DNA of 64,000 nucleotides from Falsiroseomonas sp050563535 (GTDB taxonomy: Bacteria > Pseudomonadota > Alphaproteobacteria > Acetobacterales > Acetobacteraceae). The notes beneath the pieces are model-generated. The model ran no database searches and was not told the origin of the DNA. It saw nothing but the letters and a program-made list of their open reading frames with translations. The translations under genes and the position numbers were made by a program. Every line of letters starts with the position of its first letter. Position 1 is the first letter of the stretch. The stretch lies in assembly GCF_050563535.1 (NCBI RefSeq), contig NZ_JBNXUO010000016.1, forward strand, positions 1-64,000, in the 5' to 3' direction. Of this stretch, positions 59,956 to 64,000 are shown piece by piece.

Positions 59956-62369
59956 GCGCGCAGCCGCAGGCCGTCCGGGTCGTGCAGCGCCCGCGCGGTG
60001 ACCACGGCGCGGCAGTTCTCGCCCAGGATGTCGATGGCGAAGACCTCGCCGTCCCGCGCCAGCGCGGCGGGCAGGTAGCCCACCGCCAGGCTCCGTCCCA
60101 CCCAGTGGCCGTAGCCGCCGGAGGTGACGTGGCCCACCGGCCGGCCGTCCTTCAGCACCACCTCGTAGCCCACCACGTCGGCATGCGGCGCATCGACCGC
60201 GAAGGTGACGAAGCGGCGCGCGGGCCCCTTCTCGCGCTCGGCCAGCGCCGCGGCGCGGCCGGTGAAGTCCGCCTCCTTCGCGAAGTCCACGAAGGCGTCG
60301 AGCCCCGTCTCGCCCGGCGTGTAGTCGGGGCGGAAGTCCCGGTTGAAGCTGCCGTAGTTCTTCTCGAGCCGCAGCGAGGAGATGGCGCGGCCGCCGTACA
60401 GCGCCATGCCGAATTCCTCGCCGGCCGCGACCAGGTCCTCGAACAGCTGCAGCTGGTAGTCCGGCGTCACCCAGATCTCGTAGCCCAGCTCCCCGGTGAA
60501 GCCCGCGCGCTGGACCAGCGCGGGGGACATGCCGACCGCCATCTCCTTCACCGCGAAGAAGCGGAAGGCGTCGTTCGACACGTCCGCGGACGCGACCTTC
60601 GCCAGCACGTCGCGCGACCGCGGGCCGGACAGCGCGAAGCCGGTCAGGGTGGAGCAGGCGCTGCGGACGAAGACGTCCTCCGGCGGGCGCTGGCGCCAGA
60701 ACCAGCGCATGTGGAAGGCCTCCGCGAAGCCCGACCCGACGATCAGGTAGCGGTCCTCGGCGATGCAGGCGATCGAGAGGTCGCCCATGATGCGCCCCGC
60801 CTCGTTCAGCATCGGCGCGATCGCCATGCGGCCGGGACGCGGGATGCGGCAGGCGAAGACGCGGTCCAGCCAGCGCCGGGCGCCGCGGCCGGTCACCTCG
60901 TATTTCGCGTAGTTCGAGGTCTCGTACAGCCCGACATTCGTCCGCACCGCGTGGCATTCCGCGCGCACATGCGGGAAGGCGTTGGACCGGCGATAGGTCG
61001 GCTCCTCCACCGGCTCGACGCCGGGCGGGGCGAACCACAGCGCGTTCTCCAGCCCGAAATTCGCGCCGAACACCGCGCCGCGTTCCCGCAGCCGGTCGTA
61101 GACGGGCGTGCGGCGGAAGGGGCGGGCCGCCGGCATCTCCTCGTTCGGGTAGGCGAGCCGGAAGCGGCGGCGGTAGTTCTCCTCGGTCTTGATGCGCGTG
61201 TAGCGCGGCGTCGCGAAGGCGCCGAAACGGGCGGCATCCATCGCCAGCACGTCCTGCCCGGGGTCGCCCCGGTCCATCCAGCGCGACAGCACCAGCCCGA
61301 TGCCGCCGCCCTGGCTGAAGCCGGCCATCACGCCGCAGGCCAGCCAGTAGTTCGGCAGCCCCTTCACCGGCCCGACCAGCGGGTTGCCGTCGGGCGCGAA
61401 GGTGAAGGGCCCGTTGATGACCTTCCGCAGCCCGACCTTCGCCAGCGCCGGGAAGTGCCGGAACCCCCGCTCCAGCTCCGGCGAGATGCGTTCCAGGTCG
61501 TTGGGCAGGAGCTGGCTGTGGAAGTCGTCCGGCGTGCCGTCCACCGCCCAGGGCACGCTCGCCTGCTCGTAGGTGCCGAGCAGCACGCCCTGCCCTTCCT
61601 GGCGCAGGTAGATCTCGCCGGTGAAGTCGCTGGTGTTGATGATCTCCCGCTCGCGCCCAGCCAGTTCGGGCACGGGGTCGGTGACGATGTAGTGGTGCTC
61701 GAAGGCGAGCAGCGGGACCGTCAGCCCCACCATCCGGCCCACTTCCCGCGCCCAGAGCCCGCCGGCATTCACCACGTGCTCGGCATGGATGGTGCCCTTC
61801 GGCGTCGCCACGTCCCAGGTGCCGTCCGCGCGCTGGGTCAGCGCGGTCACCTTGGTGTGGCGCTGCACCTCCGCGCCCATCGCGCGGGCGGCGGCGACAT
61901 AGGCCTGGGTGACCAGCCAGGGGTCCACATGGCCGCCATCCTCGCGCCACAGCGCGCCCTTGAAGAATTCCTCCGCGATCAGCGGGTTGTTCTTCTTCGC
62001 CTCGGAGACCGGGATCAGCTCGGTCTGCATGCCGAGGTAGCGCGCCCGGCTGTGGATCAGCTTCAGGAAGTCCATCTGGCCGTCGCTGGCCGCCAGGTAG
62101 AAGCCGCCATTGTGGTGGATGCCGCAGGACTGGCCGGTCGCCGCCTCCAGCTCCCGGTACAGGTCGAAGGTGTATTTCTGCAGGCGGGAGACGTTGGCAT
62201 CGGAGTTCAGCGTGGTCACGCCCCCCGCCGCATGCCAGGTGGAGCCCGAGGTCAGCTCGTCCTTGTCGAGCAGCAGCAGGTCCGTCCAGCCGATCTTCGC
62301 CAGGTGGTACAGGACGGAGCAGCCGACGACGCCCCCCCCGATGATGACGGCGCGCGCGTGGGTCTTCAT
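59952..62369 (-). CDS. Dimethylglycine/sarcosine dehydrogenase-like FAD protein with GcvT domain
   Basis: 805 aa. N-terminal FAD-binding GGGVVGCSVLYHLAK; GSTWHAAGG with His46, the position of covalent FAD attachment in dimethylglycine dehydrogenase; a DAO barrel to about 380; then a GcvT-like folate domain (about 430-805: FGLENALWFAPPGV, LYETSNYAKYEVTG, SGPRSRDVLAK, GELGYEIW). It would oxidatively demethylate dimethylglycine, sarcosine or a relative, passing formaldehyde to tetrahydrofolate. First gene of the unit flavoprotein-DUF1289-homocysteine MT-MttB. Substrate inferred from family and context. Confidence 0.9.
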   Translation of the reverse strand: MKTHARAVIIGGGVVGCSVLYHLAKIGWTDLLLLDKDELTSGSTWHAAGGVTTLNSDANVSRLQKYTFDLYRELEAATGQSCGIHHNGGFYLAASDGQMDFLKLIHSRARYLGMQTELIPVSEAKKNNPLIAEEFFKGALWREDGGHVDPWLVTQAYVAAARAMGAEVQRHTKVTALTQRADGTWDVATPKGTIHAEHVVNAGGLWAREVGRMVGLTVPLLAFEHHYIVTDPVPELAGREREIINTSDFTGEIYLRQEGQGVLLGTYEQASVPWAVDGTPDDFHSQLLPNDLERISPELERGFRHFPALAKVGLRKVINGPFTFAPDGNPLVGPVKGLPNYWLACGVMAGFSQGGGIGLVLSRWMDRGDPGQDVLAMDAARFGAFATPRYTRIKTEENYRRRFRLAYPNEEMPAARPFRRTPVYDRLRERGAVFGANFGLENALWFAPPGVEPVEEPTYRRSNAFPHVRAECHAVRTNVGLYETSNYAKYEVTGRGARRWLDRVFACRIPRPGRMAIAPMLNEAGRIMGDLSIACIAEDRYLIVGSGFAEAFHMRWFWRQRPPEDVFVRSACSTLTGFALSGPRSRDVLAKVASADVSNDAFRFFAVKEMAVGMSPALVQRAGFTGELGYEIWVTPDYQLQLFEDLVAAGEEFGMALYGGRAISSLRLEKNYGSFNRDFRPDYTPGETGLDAFVDFAKEADFTGRAAALAEREKGPARRFVTFAVDAPHADVVGYEVVLKDGRPVGHVTSGGYGHWVGRSLAVGYLPAALARDGEVFAIDILGENCRAVVTARALHDPDGLRLRA

Positions 62370-62396
62370 GCGGATTCCCGTGACTTGGCGGGGGGC

Positions 62397-62606
62397 GGCA
62401 CGGCACGCCGGGCGGCGGCCTGCGGCAGGGAACGGGCAGGGCCCGCGGGAAGGGCTGCGCCGGGGGCGGGGTGCCGCGGCGTGGCGTGCCGTGCCCGGCC
62501 CCGGCCGGGACGGCCGCTCGGTGCCGTCCAGCCGGGGCGCGAGCCGGGAAAGGGGCCGGCGTCACGCTCCATCACTTCGCCCATCAGTTTGCAGGGTCCC
62601 ACCCTG
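62397..62606. promoter_or_regulatory. Divergent intergenic region with inverted repeats
   Basis: Within 360 gene-free bases (62370-62729). GGCACGGCACGCC (62397-62409) and its perfect complement GGCGTGCCGTGCC (62483-62495) could fold the leader of the flavoprotein mRNA. A separate palindrome CAGGGT-CCC-ACCCTG (62592-62606) could be an operator. I see no cobalamin-riboswitch consensus. Confidence 0.4.
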
Positions 62607-62729
62607 TCGCGCGGCGCGGGCCCTGTCCATGGTGGGGGGCCGCACAGGGGCGCCGCCCCCGCCCCGCTGCGTTGACGGAACGGGCCGGATTTCTCCATCC
62701 TGGGTTGCGAATCGAAGATCAGGGGCGGC

Positions 62730-64000
62730 GTGGCGCAAGGGGTGCAGGGGCGGCTTGGCGGGTGGTGGCGCGCCCTGGCCGCGTCCGGCGTGCTGGCCCT
62801 GTTTCCCCATCCGCTGCGCAGCCAGCCCCTGCCGCCGCAGCCAGGGCTGGTCGGGCGCATCGCCCCGGCGGAGCCGCCTGCCCTCGCCCCCGCGCTGCGC
62901 CCGCCGGAGCCCCTGCCCCTCACCGGCCCCGGCGAGGGGCGGATGGTCGCGCTGGGTGCGGTGGAGGTCGCGGGCAGCACCGCCCTGCCCGCCGCGGCGC
63001 TGCGCGCGTTGGTCGCGCCGCTGGCCGGCGCCACCGTCCCGCTGTCCCGGATCGAGCAGGCGCGCCTGGCCGTGCTGCACGCGCACCGGCAGGCCGGCTT
63101 CCCCTATGTCGCGGTCGCCGCCGCGCTGGTGCCGCAGCCCGATGCCCCGCCCGCCCTGCTGCTGCGCGTGACGGAGGCGGCGATCGCCGCCATCGTCATC
63201 GAAGGCGAGCCCGTCGGCCCGGCCGAGGCGCAGGCGCGCCGGTTCCTGGCCCCGCTGGTCGGGCTGCGCCCGATCCCGAATGCCGCGTTGGAACGCGCGC
63301 TGCTGCTCGCCTCCGACATCCCCGGCATCGCCGCACAGGGCGTGCTGCGGCCGGTGGCGGGGGAGCCGGGGGCCTTGCAGCTGTCCGTCCGGCTGACGCG
63401 CCGGCCCGTGACCGGCTACCTCCAGCTCGACAACCGCGGCCATGCCGCGACGGGCGCGTGGCAGGCGCTCGGCCTCGTGCAGTTCAACGCCTTCACCGCG
63501 GCCGCCGAGCGGACCGAGATCGCGCTGGTGCAGACCGACGGCAACGGCCAGGGCTTCGTGCAGGCGACGGAGGAGCTGTTCCTCGGCGCCTCCGGCCTTC
63601 GGCTGCGGGCCTGGGCGGGCGCGGGCCGCGCCGCGCCGGGTTCGCCGCTCTCCGCCCTCGGCTATGCGGGGGAGACGCGGGTGGCGGGCCTTGCGCTGGT
63701 CCATCCGCTGATCCGCAGCCGCCCGCTGAACCTGACCCTCACCGCCGGGATCGATGCCTTCGAGAGCGCGGTGGAGGCGCGCGGCGGGCCCGGCCTGCCG
63801 CGCCTGCGGCAGAGCCGGGACGCGGTGCGCGCGCTGCGGATCGGGGCGGAGGCGGCGGTGCTGGATGGCTGGGCCGGCCTCGCCCCCGCCGCGGCGACCA
63901 CCACCTTCGCGCTGCGGCTGCATCGCGGCATCGAGGCCTTCGGCGCGAGCGACGGGGCGGCGGGCACCACCGCGCGGCTAGGCAGCGACTTCGGCTTCGC
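62730..64000 (+). CDS. TpsB-type outer-membrane secretion protein (ShlB/FhaC-like), 3' end outside window
   Basis: 423 codons visible from GTG 62730 (AGGGGCGG just upstream); the frame is open to the window edge. A signal-like hydrophobic stretch (RALAASGVLALFPH) and a Pro-rich linker precede a POTRA domain (about 75-150: LGAVEVAGSTALP, QAGFPYVAVAAALV, LLLRVTEAAIAAIVIEG), a second POTRA-like region (ALERALLLASDIPGIA) and a beta-barrel start (TGYLQLDNRGHAATGAWQ, ERTEIALVQTDG). Such proteins export a large TpsA adhesin or haemolysin by two-partner secretion. The partner would lie beyond the window. Confidence 0.8.
   Translation, partial: MAQGVQGRLGGWWRALAASGVLALFPHPLRSQPLPPQPGLVGRIAPAEPPALAPALRPPEPLPLTGPGEGRMVALGAVEVAGSTALPAAALRALVAPLAGATVPLSRIEQARLAVLHAHRQAGFPYVAVAAALVPQPDAPPALLLRVTEAAIAAIVIEGEPVGPAEAQARRFLAPLVGLRPIPNAALERALLLASDIPGIAAQGVLRPVAGEPGALQLSVRLTRRPVTGYLQLDNRGHAATGAWQALGLVQFNAFTAAAERTEIALVQTDGNGQGFVQATEELFLGASGLRLRAWAGAGRAAPGSPLSALGYAGETRVAGLALVHPLIRSRPLNLTLTAGIDAFESAVEARGGPGLPRLRQSRDAVRALRIGAEAAVLDGWAGLAPAAATTTFALRLHRGIEAFGASDGAAGTTARLGSDFGF

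Noticed and set aside
62370..62729. Cobalamin riboswitch upstream of the B12-dependent operon
   Set aside because: No B12-box-like consensus is visible; only inverted repeats were found.

Overview
This is a chromosomal window from a very GC-rich Gram-negative bacterium, most likely an alphaproteobacterium of the Acetobacteraceae (Roseomonas-like). The sequence shows the peptidoglycan/division (dcw) cluster ending in ftsZ-lpxC, a DAP-type MurE, an FNR-type sensor with a CX2CX7C motif, and a GTTC-N7-GTTC element of the alphaproteobacterial LexA type. The family-level placement is inference from overall gene style; no 16S rRNA is present.

1-14.8 kb: murE(partial)-murF-mraY-murD-ftsW-murG-murC-murB-ddl-ftsQ-ftsA-ftsZ, all on + and almost all joined by 4-bp ATGA/GTGA overlaps. 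15-21.2 kb: lpxC, bamD, recN, ligA and a small membrane protein. 21.3-33.3 kb: housekeeping and accessory metabolism, namely an MBL-fold hydrolase, a 3-hydroxyisobutyrate dehydrogenase-like enzyme, a haloacetate dehalogenase-like hydrolase, a PRC-barrel protein, DinB, GNAT proteins, two gapless-aligning class I aminotransferases, a lipoprotein and a complete polyamine-type ABC transporter on -.

33.4-37.4 kb: a four-gene cassette of phage-tail-like proteins (a large pectate-lyase-fold tail fibre/spike with small partners), preceded by a sigma70-like promoter that contains a GTTC-N7-GTTC box. It is followed by an FNR-type regulator. 38.3-45.05 kb: tRNA-Thr(GGT) and a 6.5-kb island lying upstream (5') of it. 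The island is bounded by a 49-bp perfect direct repeat of the tRNA 5' half, embedded in a 129-bp homologous duplication that also duplicates the tRNA promoter, with a second pair of 24-bp repeats just inside both ends. Its cargo is mostly decaying: a frameshifted antitoxin-like ORF, a nucleotidyltransferase-fold protein behind its own AT-rich promoter/operator, an orphan ParD-like antitoxin and a CheB-CheR-histidine kinase broken by a frameshift and an amber codon. I recognise no integrase.

45.3-62.4 kb: a genuine formylglycine-generating enzyme, then a long - strand block that reads as a corrinoid-dependent demethylation pathway for N-methylated compounds. It holds an MttB-type methyltransferase without an amber codon, a MtbC-type corrinoid protein, a RACo-type [2Fe-2S] reactivator, a homocysteine S-methyltransferase, a dimethylglycine/sarcosine dehydrogenase-like flavoprotein, DUF1638, a small 'virulence factor' family protein, DUF1289, an ornithine cyclodeaminase-like enzyme, a PhnD-like binding protein and a full Dpp/Opp-type ABC transporter. 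The likely logic is import, transfer of one methyl to the corrinoid and then to homocysteine, and oxidative demethylation of the remainder. The window ends inside a TpsB-type outer-membrane secretion protein on +.
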